From positions 451,675-515,674 of the forward strand of contig CAUYUJ010002758.1 in NCBI GenBank assembly GCA_963575745.1: a DNA stretch of 64,000 nucleotides, in the 5' to 3' direction. The translations under genes were made by a program, and so were the position numbers. This stretch comes from Prorocentrum cordatum (Eukaryota; Sar; Dinophyceae; Prorocentrales; Prorocentraceae). The notes under the pieces are model-generated. The model saw nothing but the letters and a program-made list of their open reading frames with translations, made no database searches and was not told where the DNA came from. This document shows, piece after piece, positions 23,323 through 34,105 of the stretch. Positions within the stretch are counted from its first letter, which is position 1. Every line of letters begins with the position of its first letter.

Positions 23323-23513
23323 GCGCTCGAGCGCACTCTTCAGGACTGACTAGTGCGCCACCGCCCCCCTGTCGAACGCGTCGAAGAAATATCCGACGAT
23401 GACTTGGTGCCCGCGCAGCCGCAAGCTCGCAAATCCGCGCCAGCTGACGCCCCCCCCCCCCCCCCCCCCCTCGCCTCCGAGACCCCCTCCTCCCCCCCCC
23501 CCCCCCCCCCCCC
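23285..23513. repeat. Three long poly-C runs inside the LINE
   Basis: C runs of 26 (23,285-23,310), 21 (23,450-23,470) and 22 (23,492-23,513) bases lie within 230 bp. On the coding strand they read as poly-Gly. They look like homopolymer expansions within formerly coding sequence, or assembly error. Confidence 0.9.
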
Positions 23514-23590
23514 TCCTGATCGTCAAACTGGGCGCGCATCAGCCGGCTGAGAAACTTGTTAAAAACGGGGAAGTCGCACCAGCAGTCAAG

Positions 23591-24667
23591 CTAATTGTCG
23601 CAAAACTCGGCGAGTCGAGGAAAAGCGCGGCAGGCTCTTTGCACGACAGCCTCCTGAGCACGACGGCGCCCTCGCACGAGAGCAAGACTCCAGGCCACCT
23701 GTTCGGGAGTGCCCCTCGGGCCCCGTTTCTCCATGATCGTTTTGGTCCTTTTGGCTGCAACATGCACGAGGCCCCTGACAAGTCCCACGGCTTCCACAGG
23801 GCCCCTCGGGAAATCGTGCTCCTCGACCAGTCCGCGGAAAGACTCCCAGAACTCAACAGAACGTGCAACCCACCGAGGGATAGCAGCCCTTGCAGGCGGC
23901 GGGGTGGGGCACAGCGCAACAAAAAACAGAAACGTGATCACTATAGCTGCCAGGTTGGAGAACATCCGAGTAAGTTCCAGAGACAGGACTGCAATCCAGG
24001 AGGTCACAAGTAGGAGAAAAGAGTAAGGTACCCCCTGTGCGTCTGCTTGATATGACTGGTGCGTGTATCGAGGTTGCTCGATTTCGGCGAGAAACTGGAA
24101 AACGAGTTCGAAGTGCCTCCCCAAAAAATCAGAGCCCATTTCCTGCAACGAATCGGCGAGCCTCATTCGGCCCTCTCCAACGGCAGCAAACTTAGAGTCG
24201 CCTGCAAAGAATGTCGCGACCAGGTGCGAAGGGGAGATGTGGGAGGAGATGATGTTGAGTAGGTCCTTAGCCTTGGCGTGTGAGTAGGAGGGGTCGAGAT
24301 GGAAATTGAAGATGTGGAGCGTGCCCACGTCGCCCGAAAGAACTAAACGAGAAAGACGGCCTGGATCAGCAGGCTCCCCCGCCTGGCAAAGCAGCTCGTC
24401 AAAATCATGATTCAACATGTCGATAGAGCCGTTCGTGCACCATCGTCACCACCCCTCCAGCAGAGGTTCGGTCAGTGAAGGGGCCCACATCTTCCACTCA
24501 TGATACACTTTCTGAAATTGTTCTAAGTCCCCAAGATGCCCATGACATTCCTGGATAATGATAATATCAAAACTGTTGGCCGACCTCCGGATAGCTTCGT
24601 GAATCCCACGAATATTCTGCCGAGACATCCAGACCGATCCGGACAGCGTGTGCGCGTTCCATGACAC
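23591..24667 (-). pseudogene. LINE EEP-type endonuclease and linker
   Basis: The N-terminal piece (24,446-24,667) starts SWNAHTL and contains FDIIIIQECHG, the motifs carrying the Asn and Glu of the EEP nuclease fold. The second frame (23,591-24,418) contains IFNFHLDPS and FFAGDSKFAAVGEGR, where the usual GDFN is GDSK, so a catalytic Asn is lost. It ends with a helical linker (IPRWVARSVEFWESFRGLV, QVAWSLALVRGRRRAQEAV) of the kind that joins nuclease to RT in these elements. In a live element this enzyme nicks target DNA to prime reverse transcription. The gap and frame change between the two pieces and the changed residue mark a pseudogene. Confidence 0.75.
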
Positions 24668-25000
24668 CAGGCGAAGAAGCCCCTGTAGTGGAAGGAAGGA
24701 AGTGGAGGTGGAGTCCCTAGAGGCTCTACTGGGGGGCTCCCTGTACAGATGGGGTGCTGTACGGAAACGTGGCTCACTTGACTCATCCGCAGGCGCCTCC
24801 TGCGCTGTTTGTCACAGCGAAAGCGAGTCGATCAGGTCGGTGATGCTCTTCTCGCCCACGTTGAATGCGGCAAAGCTCTCGAGCACTGGCGAGAACGTAA
24901 ATCCGAATTCCTCACCCCCCGTGATGGTCACGGTTTCCGTAGACCTCGTCACTCGAAGTGATCAGGCCCTGGTACCCGCTCACCCCTAAACGAAAGCCCG

Positions 25001-25642
25001 TCAGGTCCTTTCCGCCGTTCCTGCCGCTCGCTGCCGCTGGCGCACGTCGATCGGCATGTCCCCGCGAGAGTAAACTTTGTGAGTCCTGCCGCCCCGAGAA
25101 TCGGTCCACGACAGGTCGTGATCGCGCAGGAGGTTGCTGAACTCCCTGGCCTGAAGGTCATTGGAGAAGGTGAAACTGTAGCTTCTCCCGACGCGCGAGA
25201 AGGTGATGGTCATGGCGTCACGAATGTGCTGCGGCAACTTGGGCTCTACTACCTGCTCGTAGTCTTCTCGGCGCTGCTTCTCGGTGAGGCTCCGCGGGAA
25301 GGTCCCCATCCAGCGTTTCATCCGATTGGCGTCTTCATCATCTGGGCCCCCACCAACTCTGCGATGCTTGTGCGATGTCGCCCCACTCGCAGTGCTCGCC
25401 CCTGATGAAATAGATGCTGCGGCGGCCACGTACGACGCTGGCTGTGCTTGCTTGGCCCGCAGCTCCGAAATCTCGTTCTGCTGGGCGGCCACAACTTCGG
25501 AGAGCTTGCTCACGTTGTCAGCAAGTCCCGCGATCTGCGACTGCTGGTCTGCCAGGATTTTCCTCACTTCGCTGGCTAGCTCAGTCATCTTCTCGTTCAT
25601 ACTGGGCTGGAATGTGGCGAAGAGCTGGCTAAATTCGGCCAT
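25001..25642 (-). pseudogene. LINE ORF1-like / N-terminal segment
   Basis: The 213-codon frame starts with an ATG (MAEFSQLFATFQPSMNEKM). Residues ~15-65 look like a coiled coil (heptad-like LADNVSKLSEVVAAQQNEIS). A Ser/Ala-rich linker and the basic HKHRRVGGG follow, then a folded-looking segment beginning RWMGTFPRSLTEKQRREDYE and including MTITFSRVGRSYSF and FSNDLQAREFSNLLRDHDL. This resembles the RRM-like or nucleic-acid-binding part at the start of dinoflagellate LINEs. Expected role: coating and chaperoning element RNA. The frame breaks at 25,001 while similar-looking sequence continues in other frames toward 24.9 kb, so this copy is probably not functional. Confidence 0.6.
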
Positions 25643-25649
25643 GGCGAGA

Positions 25650-26535
25650 CTGGGGCCCGTCGGGGAGCCCTCCCCCGTGCAAGAAAGTGAATAGGTGTCC
25701 GCCTGGGCACGACACCCAGGTTGCCCTCAGCAGGAAGAGGAGGAGGAGGAGGAGGAGGAAGAGGAGGAGGGGGGGAGGGGGAGATGGCAGGGACGAGGAT
25801 GATGAATGAGGAGGAGAATGAGGAGGAGGAGGAGGAGGAGGAGGAGGAGGAGGGTGAGGGCAGAGAGAGCCAGGCGAGGAAAACGAAGAGAAGGTGAGAA
25901 TGCTGGACAAGTGCCTCCAATATGATACCCAGCGGGAGGGCGAACAGCATCATGCCCACCAGGCAGCAGAGGATGCAGAGCACCGCGCTCGGCCTGGAGA
26001 AATCCACCAGGGACCACCTGGGCACTCTCTCTTGAGGGGATGTCGGCAAAACTTTGAGGGCCTCCCCATCCGCCTTCGGTACAGTCATCGTTCTACCTAC
26101 CAGAAAGCTGAATCAGAAATGAAAGGGCAGTTCTGGCCACGGCAAGCCTCGGCAACGACCAGGCTCCCCGACATCGATCTGAGGAACGGCCCAAAAAAAC
26201 AGAGCCCCTCCCGAGCCCAGAATGGTCCTTACGATGGCATCTTGACTGTATCTTTGCTCCTGCACTACCTCCCTCTGCTCCAGCTGCAATGACGGCACGC
26301 CGTAATGACTGCCCCCTCCCTTCACCCCCTTCCCCATCATCCCCCTTGCCCCATTGCATTCCCACTCCAGTGCTGAGCCAAGCATAAAAACAAGAGCACT
26401 CGTCGTTTTCAGGCTGCTCGCTCTCCGTTGCCCGCGAGCCATTCGACATGTATACCCCAAGACCTCGACTCCTGCTCTCTTCGTTTATGAACGTACCTCA
26501 TTTGGGGGGGCGGGGTCCATGCCAGCTCCTGCGAA
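25650..26535. other. Unassigned sequence with a GGA tract
   Basis: 25,733-25,860 is a GGA/GAG tract with interruptions. Elsewhere frames exist on both strands but resemble nothing known. It lies just upstream of the LINE (5' side on the minus strand) and could contain its 5' UTR. Confidence 0.4.
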
Positions 26536-26539
26536 AAAC

Positions 26540-26960
26540 CCTGGAATGGTAGGACGGGCGGCTCGGGCGGCGAACCCTGCCAGGAGACCCGAACGGGCGG
26601 GTCTGGCGGGCCGGGGCGTGCGGAGCTTCACGGGCGGGTCACACGGCGTGGGCGTGCGGGACCTTCAAGCGGGCGGCGGGACATGAAAGCAAGCGGGCGG
26701 GTTCCAAGCAATCGACTCGGCGGGCCCCAGCGGGCGACGCCGGGCGGGCGGACCCTGACGGGCAAACCGGGCACGCAGGCGCACTGCGACGGGCGGATCG
26801 GGCGGGCGGACCCCACTGGGCGTGTCCGGCGGGCGGGGCACGAGAGCGCGGCTCTTTCTATCAGCATTTCTGAGGCGACAGCACGATGTCTGAGCGCCGA
26901 AGGCGCGATTCCCGGACGAATTTCGGGCAAGTCTGACACGAGAGCGGGATTCGGGGAGGG
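26540..26960. repeat. GGGCGGGYC minisatellite and a family A-like solo
   Basis: 26,545-26,840 has repeated CGGGCGG(A/G)CC-type units every 15-35 bp. 26,885-26,955 resembles the GCGAGAGCGCGATTCCTG and GCAAGTCTC parts of family A. No gene. Confidence 0.6.
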
Positions 26961-27360
26961 GTTCATCACTACTCCTAATGAACATGCAACCCTTCCCCCA
27001 TCTAACCAGAGGCGACCTCGGCACCATGAAAACACCACCACCACACCGTCCACGTCCTAAAAAATCAAAGTGCAGTGCACGTTGCGGCAAAATCTGGATC
27101 GTGCACGGGCACCCAACGAACACGTTGCATTGTCATTTGACAGGGATGATCGGGGTGCCCTGGCACGCGCGGCGCACCTCGCGGGATCGCGCACCTGGCT
27201 AGCGTCTGCATTGGTCCACCTGATGATGGTCGATGGCGGCCCCTGTCCACGCTGAGACTCTAGTGCTACGTAGTTGATGGGAGGTCAGGTGGGAGTGAGC
27301 GAGACGGCCGTCCACCGGGGAGGGTAGATTGACCCCTCCCCCTATCCCCTCCCCCTGGGT
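26961..27360. other. Unassigned sequence
   Basis: Short frames only. No repeat, gene or RNA recognised. Confidence 0.35.
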
Positions 27361-27367
27361 CTGAACT

Positions 27368-27944
27368 CCAAGATGCGCAAGATGGCCCCAAGTGGGGTTA
27401 AGATGGCCGAGAGGGCGCGTTTCACGGGCGCTTGCCCTGGGAACATTCGGCGGCGCGTTTCAAACCGGGGGGCGGGCCCCCCCCCCACACTCGGCGCCGT
27501 CGATGAGAACCAGGAGACTTCCCTCCCCCTAACCCCCCCCCCCCGACCCCCCCCCCCCTTGGCGCCGGCGCCGGCGCCGGCAGCCGCCAGCAGCGCCGAC
27601 GGCGGGGACGCAGCGACGATGACCAGAGGCAGCCCAGGGGGGGGGTGGTCCAACCCCCCCCCCGCGCCGGTGCCGGCGCCCGCGCTGGCGACGGGCAGCA
27701 GCGCCGACGGCGGGGACGCAGCGACGATTACTATACAGGGCCCAGAAGCCGTAGAGGGAACACACAAATCGCCATATCGAGCCCTCGCCTTCCAGAAGCC
27801 ACCGAGAGGCCCTTAGGAAGGTCCACGAGGCTTCACGCATGCTCCTCAGACGCCCCCGAGAGCCCTGTGACGAGATCTCAAGAGGCATCCATTATAACTC
27901 TGACCCAAAGCCAAAACACGGTGGCGGGAGGAGCCGAAGGCTAC
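27368..27944. repeat. GC-rich duplicated blocks before the CAC tract
   Basis: A ~40-bp block containing AGCAGCGCCGACGGCGGGGA followed by CGCAGCGACGAT occurs at about 27,585 and 27,690, and again inside the CAC tract at about 28,490. 27,880-27,930 ends with CTCTGACCCAAAGCC and ACACGGTGGCGG, which recur after the CAC tract at 29,290-29,330. Short CAAGATGG repeats occur at 27,368-27,415. Confidence 0.7.
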
Positions 27945-29190
27945 ACTACCACCAACCGCCACCACAAACCACAACACCACCACCACCACCACAACCACCA
28001 CCACCACAACCACCACAACCACCACAACCTACCACCACCACAACCACCACCATCACCACAAACCACTACACAACCACCACCAGAAACGCCACCACCACCA
28101 CACCACCACAACCCACCACAACCACCACCACCACCACCACCATCAAAAACCACCACGCCATTACCAGCATCATCACCACCGCCGCCACCACCACAACCAT
28201 CACCACCACCCACCACCACCACCACAAACCACCACACCACCACCACCACAACCACCACTAGTACCACCACCGCCACCCACCGCCCACCACCCACCACCCA
28301 CCACCACCACCAGCACCGCTACCAGCAGCAGCACCACCACCACAAACCACCACGCCACCACCACCACCGCTACCACCAATACGCCACCACCACCACCACC
28401 ACCTCAACCCACCACCACCGCCACCAAACCACCACATAACCACCACCGCCACAGCCACCACCACTACCACCACCGCCGGCGCTGGCGGCGGCCAGCAGCG
28501 CCGACGGCGGGGACGCACCGACGATTACCACCACTACCACCACCACCACAACCCACCACCACCACCACATTCTACCACACCACCACGCCACCACCACCAC
28601 AACCACCACCACCACCTCAACCCACCACACCACAACAACCACAAACCACCACACCACCACCACCACCGCCACCACCACCACCACCTCCACAAACCACCGC
28701 CACACCACCACCAAACCACCACCACGACCACGACCACCACCACCAACCACCACCACAACCACTATCACCACAACAAACCACCACACCACCACCACAACCA
28801 CAGCCACCGCCACCACCACCATCACAACCCACCACCACCACAAACCACCACCACCACCACCACGACCACCACCACCACCAGCACCACCCACCACCACAAC
28901 CACCACCACCACCACAACCACCACAACCACCACCACCGCCACCACCACCACCACAACCATTACCACCACCACAACCACCACGACAAACCATAACACCATC
29001 ACCACACAACCACCACCACCACCTTAACCCACCACAACCACCACCACCACCACCACCACCACCACCACCACCACTTCCACCGTACCACCACCACCACCAC
29101 CACAACCTACCACCACAACCACCACAACAACCACCACCACTACCACCACAACCAATCACCTCACCTCACCACCACCACCACCACCACCGC
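27945..29190. repeat. CAC/CCA trinucleotide tract (~1.25 kb)
   Basis: Nearly continuous CCACCA/CACAAC repeat with single-base variants, interrupted near 28,465-28,530 by the GC-rich block seen at 27,585. Poly-Thr, poly-Pro, poly-Gly and poly-Val frames are artefacts. Confidence 0.95.
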
Positions 29191-29197
29191 CACCCTC

Positions 29198-29686
29198 AGA
29201 GAGTCCCCAAGAGATGCTCAAGAGGCGCCAAAAAGGCTTCACAAGTGCCCTTCAGAAGCCCAAGCGCCCTCCGAGAAGACCTCAAGAAACATTCATGTGG
29301 ACTCTGACCCAAAACCAAGGCACGGTGGCGGAGCGTCGTCGTCGTCGCCGTTGTCCTCGACGCTCCCCGACGCCGCCGCCCGCCGCCGCAGGCGCTCGTG
29401 CCGGCCCAGAAACGGAAGTCGTCGCCCACGCCGCCGCGGCCAACCGCCGCCGACGCAAGCGCTGGCCCGAGGAAAGGGAGAGAGGAAAAGTAATGGAGGG
29501 AGGGGGGGGGTTTTGAACCCCCCCCTCCGTCTCGGGAACGGGGGGGGGAGGGGGGTTCGAACCCCCCCCCTCCATGCAGGGGGGGGAAGGGGGGGTCCGG
29601 TTCCAAACACCCCCCCTTCCCCTCCAAGCGACCACAGAACGCGCTCTTTCAAATCCGCCGATCCGGCGTGTGAGTTGAAGAAGTTT
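29198..29686. repeat. Repeat flank and G/C-run foldback
   Basis: 29,205-29,330 repeats the AGACCTCAAGA and CTCTGACCCAAAACC block seen before the CAC tract. 29,503-29,625 alternates G8-9 and C8-9 runs around TTCGAACC, so it can fold on itself or form G-quadruplexes. No gene. Confidence 0.7.
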
Positions 29687-29944
29687 GAAGGGGGCTGGAA
29701 GGCCCAGCCAACAGCTTCGCCTCAGGCGAAGCCAAGCTCCCGCTCTGCCTTACCGTAGTAACGATAGTCCCAGTATGAGAGGAGATGCCATGTCAAGCAG
29801 TAGGAAGATCCTTTTGGTCTCGATGGCGATTGTGTGCCTCGCAATGAGGCGCAGTCATATTTGGGCGGCCGGCCGCTTGAGCCGAATCGGCCGCGGGCGC
29901 ACGCTCGCCCCCACTCTTTACGTCCCTCAACTCGCTTTAAGAGT
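29687..29944 (-). repeat. 3' long terminal repeat (candidate)
   Basis: About 257 bp, matching 44,710-44,966 with about 15 substitutions and one 1-nt indel counted by eye (~94% identity). It lies just beyond the RNase H relic, as a 3' LTR should. It contains a perfect hairpin at 29,714-29,732 (GCTTCGCC, loop TCA, GGCGAAGC) next to a second stem (GGCTGG and CCAGCC). On the coding strand it carries GGCTCAAG within a spliced-leader-like stretch (29,876-29,896). Confidence 0.75.
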
Positions 29945-30089
29945 CGGGGGGGGGAGGGAGACGAAGCGTGAGCCCGTCGCCCCTACACAGCAGGCATAGC
30001 AGCTAACATACAGAAGGACAGAAAAGGAAGCGGGCCTAAAGGAAGGTGGACCCGCTAGCAAGCTGCCTGGCATGTACGTGACGCACTCA

Positions 30090-30731
30090 TCAGGCGGCGT
30101 CAGAACTCGATGTCTGGCCGGCCCGATATGGAGTATGTCTCTTCCGGTCATGTTCGAAGGTCTGTATACCTCCCACGACTTGTAGGAGTATTTCTCTGTC
30201 GATGCCCCCCTTGGTGTGGCCATCCGCAGTCATATCGCGGGTGCCACACCACTGAATGCTATGCACGATTCCACGCTCCATCATCTGTCACATCCAACTG
30301 ATGTGTCCAAATAGGGTCCCCTCAACCGGTTTCTTCAAGTCTTTGCTCGACAAGGACTTGAAAACATTCTCTGCAACGATGTTCAAAATGACCTTGATGC
30401 TCAGGCCACCCAACTCCAGTAGATCTTTCAACTGAGAGGGCGCGACCGGCCCTGCGTGGAGCTTGTGCAGAGTCACAATCGTGGGATAACAGTCCTCCAA
30501 ATTATGGGCTGCTGCTAACGTCTCTGCTGAATAGCTCGAGCGGACCTGCAAACGGTGAGACTTGCAGCGCGCATCGATCAAGTGGACGACAAGCTTACCG
30601 GATGAAGCGTTTCCACGTCTTAGCAGGTTTGCCCCGCGAATACCATAGCCCTCGACGTCGTCATCGGAGTCTCCACTCAGCCGTCGGTATCCTGAGTCGC
30701 CATGCAGGTCGACCTCGCCCGTAGGATTCAT
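30090..30731 (-). pseudogene. Copia-type RNase H region of the retroelement
   Basis: The first frame (30,288-30,731) contains LVVHLIDARCKSHRLQVRSS followed by YSAETLAAAHNLED, the conserved Ser-x-x-Glu region of copia RNase H. A second frame (30,090-30,284) gives VHSIQWCGTRDMTADGHTKG, the final Asp-containing segment just before the LTR. RNase H would degrade the RNA strand of the RNA:DNA hybrid. A frame change is needed between the two parts. The region ends about 150 nt before the 3' LTR, which fixes the orientation of the element. Identification as copia RNase H is firm; activity is unlikely. Confidence 0.8.
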
Positions 30732-30917
30732 CGCCTAGTAGACGCTCTTCCTCGGGCAGGCCTGTAGCTCCGCGGTGATCGCGCTCAGTCGTCGCACTTG
30801 AAAGTTGGTCGTTTCTTGGACGCGCTGTAGAGATACAACATACACCATCAACCACACATGGGTGATTACTGCATGCGCCAGCGCACCCCTGCGGCTGAGC
30901 AACATGTCTAGAACCGT

Positions 30918-31703
30918 CTAGGTTGCCTGAGCGTCAGCGTCGGCGCCGGTCAGTTCGCGATGTTGTATAGGACGGAGCTGTTTGATATATTCATATTGAT
31001 CCAAAGTGGCATTGCCGTCATCGTCCTTGGCGCATCTCACGGCACAATATCTACATGCGCGCTTGTTGAGTTTACACTTACCAATGGTATCCTCAACACG
31101 TTTGACATATCTGTCAACGGTGTCCTCAGCACCGGCCATATTGATGCCATCAACATGCTTGGCCGTGAACAAATTGCTGCTCGTCTCGAACTCCTCGTCG
31201 CAGGACGCGGGTCGGAGACCAAACCCTCTGGTGGTCCTCCTGAGCTTAAGTGAGAAAGCCCGTGGAGCGTCTTTAGTGCCTGTGCCTGGTTTCAAGCACT
31301 GCAGGCAGTGCTTCGACTCGTCATGGCGCTCGAATCCTTGGAGAGTTCGGAGCAAAGTGGCCGATCCAGGCGGCAGAGTAAAACACACCATGCGTTCCTT
31401 TTCACCAGTAGCCTCAGCAATTTCCTGATAGGTCAATCGTTTCAGGAAGGCCATGCTGATGTCGAGGGAAGCAATGGTCCACTGATTGTTGCACGCTGTC
31501 GTGCTAGCGAGTAACCGCTGGCTCGATCGTCTCGCTGTTCCCGAACATGCTTCTACGTCGAAGGCTTCAAGGTCCATGAAGCCTCGGAGAACCAAGCGTA
31601 GTCGGATGGCACGTTCCATCTCGCCCTTCTCGTTCTTCACGAACTTCAATTTGCACGCGTATCTCGAACTGATGATGTTCGACGTTTTGGCTATCTCCTG
31701 CAT
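30918..31703 (-). pseudogene. Copia-type reverse transcriptase (RVT_2)
   Basis: The 261-codon frame begins KMQEIAKTSNII-like sequence just before its start and continues with KLKFVKNEKGEMERAIRLRL and VLRGFMDLEAFDVE, the N-terminal part typical of dinoflagellate copia RTs. Motif A is ASLDISMAFLK (Asp present), motif B is KPGTGTKDAPRAFSLKL, and motif C reads KHVDGINMAG where a YVDD-type motif is expected, so the second catalytic Asp is Gly. Downstream DQYEYIKQLRPI matches the end of the domain. It would copy element RNA into DNA. The motif C change makes this copy inactive unless the family has an unusual centre. Confidence 0.85.
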
Positions 31704-31737
31704 CTTAAAGCATGCGTTGTCAAATCATGACTGGAGT

Positions 31738-32701
31738 TCAGAGTTCAGTGTAGAGGGCCTTCGATGCTTTATCGGGATTCGCCTGAATGCCAACTTTAGC
31801 GAGGAGGTCGTCTTCCTCGACGACCACGGCTCGCCTTGCAGCGGCGGTCTCGTATACTCGCATAGTGGTCACCTGGTTGGCATCTAATATCACATGTTGT
31901 TGCTCGGACAAGACTACCTTCAACATTTCCGTCGTAAAGCATAGTTCGACATATCGACCATGTTCGTCTGAGTCTAGTCCGTAACTGTCGTCTTCGACCA
32001 TGGTGCACACTGGGGCGTAGTACGTCTCCTCGGTATCGGAGTCGTGAGTGCGCCCCCACTTCGGCAGGTGTCCCCGCTGTCCATGATTTGTGTTGGCACG
32101 ACGAAGAGTTCCTCTGGTGGAGTTGCCTCCAACAGGTCCCTTTCCTCTTGTAGTTCTGCAAACCACGCCACCACAACATGCGACTCAAGATCAGCCTCTG
32201 CTTCTTCGTAAGTCGTGGAGAGCCGTCCGTCATCATGTGATGGTTCGGCTTCTGGAGCTTCTCTTGCGGTTCCACCTGGTGTCGGTGTATCTGCCAATTC
32301 CTCAAATACTGACATGTCCTGATAAAAGTCTGCTGGAGGTTTAGTGGACTTCAGGCATTGGATAAGTCGTGAATGTGCTGGTCCAGTTATATCATGTATA
32401 TTCACAACAGTACCTTGTGCTTCATAATAATGAAATCCTGGATTCACGTCTTGTCATAATGGACCAATGTGCAGTTGTTGGCATAAGTAACCGGACGCAG
32501 CTTATTGATACTCTTGACAAGCCTGACTGAAACTACATTCCCCATGCGAAAGAAGTTTCTGATAAGGTTCTGTAGAGCAAAGTGTACCTTGGGAGATAGA
32601 CGGCTTGCGGTCGTCATCTGAAGTGCCCCTTTCTTGGTCGGCACATAGCCAAAGGTCAAAGCAGCTCTGCCCGCTGATAGGCTGGCTACGAATATTAACA
32701 C
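31738..32701 (-). pseudogene. Integrase-RT connector of the retroelement
   Basis: Frames at 31,738-32,166, 31,974-32,447 and 32,444-32,701 carry non-repetitive minus-strand coding sequence between integrase and RT. The last residues (VGIQANPDKASKALYTEL) run directly toward the RT start in another frame. An acidic, proline-containing middle (VFEELADTPTPGGTAREAPE) looks disordered. No enzymatic motif seen. It belongs to the polyprotein by position, strand and codon character. Confidence 0.6.
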
Positions 32702-32758
32702 TGTGCGTAGTGCAGTGCTGTCGGAGCCAATCTCTCGGGCTATGAGTGCTTCAGTGTA

Positions 32759-33997
32759 TTATGAACGCCTTGCCTCGCCGTACTGTACTTGAACATCGCG
32801 ATGGCCCACTCGGATGATGACCTGACCCCTGTCGGGATCATTCTTTACAACTGGGACCGGACTATTCCAGCCTCCCCGGCCATCCTTCGTGGTCGCAGGG
32901 CGATGGTAATCGACCAAGTCTCCTTCATCGTAACAGTGCTGACCTGAAATAATCGTTTTAGTGCGTAAGGCACTATTGGTCTTAGCTACTGCTGTGGCCT
33001 GTGTGATAGCTTCAATACATACCCTGCGAATCGTCTGTTCACGAGAGTGGTCTGACGTTTCCGTTTGCTGCTCGTGGTCCAAGACACGTAGGTCAGGGAG
33101 CATTGCTGGTTGCCGCCCAAACAGAGCGTTCTATGGAGACACCTCGCTGCAGAAGGCGAACGCGCTGGCGGCGAACAGGGCTTCATGCAGTAGTCGAGTG
33201 AACACAAGAGGTAGATCTAACCTACTGAGTTCAGCCTCCATGGCGCGAAGTAAAAGCGTAGGATGTCATTTCTGGCATCGATCGTTGTAGCGTGCTGTCC
33301 ACGCGGACGTACTATTAGTTCAGTGCCTGTTGTCTTGAGGACTGCTTTCGCAGCGTCGTTGTTAAGGGCGCCCTCTCCATCAGAGTAACTTTGCCGGTCC
33401 AAACTGCATCCAGCACTGATGATATGCATCCAGGATACTGGCCATAGTCTGGTCTGGTATCTCGAACCCAGTAGCATACCGTATACAGCGATCGATATTG
33501 TGGAAGAAATTGTGTTCTTGTTTGTAGAACATCATATCACATTCCACTTCCTCATTAAATTTACCAGGCAATGCAGTAGAGGACATAACAAAGAACCCAG
33601 GCTTGTCCCAAGCTCTGCATTCTCGGCATGTGTCGCAGACACCTTTAATCAGGTTGAGTCTGACACTGTTCAGACCTATCTTGCTTGAGACGAGTATCAT
33701 CTCAGGCTCCTTCGCATGGATCCAACGTAAGTGTAGCTTTCGCAACTCGCGCGTCGCCACGCTGGGGTCAAGGCTTCGAAGATTTTTGTAGACTGATTTG
33801 TACATCGAGCCGTGACCAGTCTGGTAGTCGTGGTCGTGCAGCAAAGTGTCCCGCCGGCGGCGGTGGAGGTGCTTCTGCACCTTGTTGTCGACCACGTCTG
33901 ACTCTAACCTGTGGTAGTCGGAGGTGGCCATCCGAACTACCAGCTCCACTCGAGGCAGGTTGCCCTGCAGCAAATTCAGCAACATGTCTTCCCACAA
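32759..33997 (-). pseudogene. Copia-type integrase of the retroelement
   Basis: The 33,380-33,997 frame shows an N-terminal zinc-binding HHCC-like segment (LHLRWIHAKEPEMI, then VCDTCREC) and the first acidic residue in EVECDMMFY. A second frame (33,217-33,477) gives YSDGEGALNNDAAK, the second Asp, and GQHATTIDARNDILR, where the catalytic Glu of the D,D-35-E triad appears as Asp. The C-terminal frame (32,759-33,103) has CYDEGDLVDYHRP and PVVKNDPDRGQVIIRVGHR, the SH3-like DNA-binding end. It would join element DNA to the chromosome. Two frame changes and the Glu-to-Asp change argue against activity. Confidence 0.8.
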
Positions 33998-34105
33998 TAA
34001 TGTCGTGACTGCTTGCGCCCGCTGCAGGCCCAGCTCTGGAGCCGCGTCTCGGTGCTCTCAGCCGCGTAAGTGTTGATGCGGCTGGCGCCTCGGGTGGTGG
34101 AGCTG

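Larger units (their letters stand above)
21399..25642 (-). mobile_element. Decayed LINE-type (non-LTR) retrotransposon
   Basis: In order on the minus strand: a coiled-coil/ORF1-like frame (25.6-25.0 kb), an endonuclease of the endonuclease/exonuclease/phosphatase (EEP) family (24.67-24.1 kb), a linker, a reverse transcriptase (23.3-21.9 kb) and a C-terminal region (21.96-21.40 kb). Pieces fall in different frames, so frameshifts are numerous. No clean target duplications or poly(A) tail were found. Three C runs (26, 21 and 22 bases) interrupt the endonuclease-RT junction. RT motif B (GIKQGCPLSG) and motif C (FADD) are clear, but motif A has lost its aspartate. Confidence 0.85.

Noticed and set aside
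29555-29575. tRNA T-loop (GGTTCGAACC)
   Set aside because: It is the centre of a G/C-run palindrome; no cloverleaf can be built around it.
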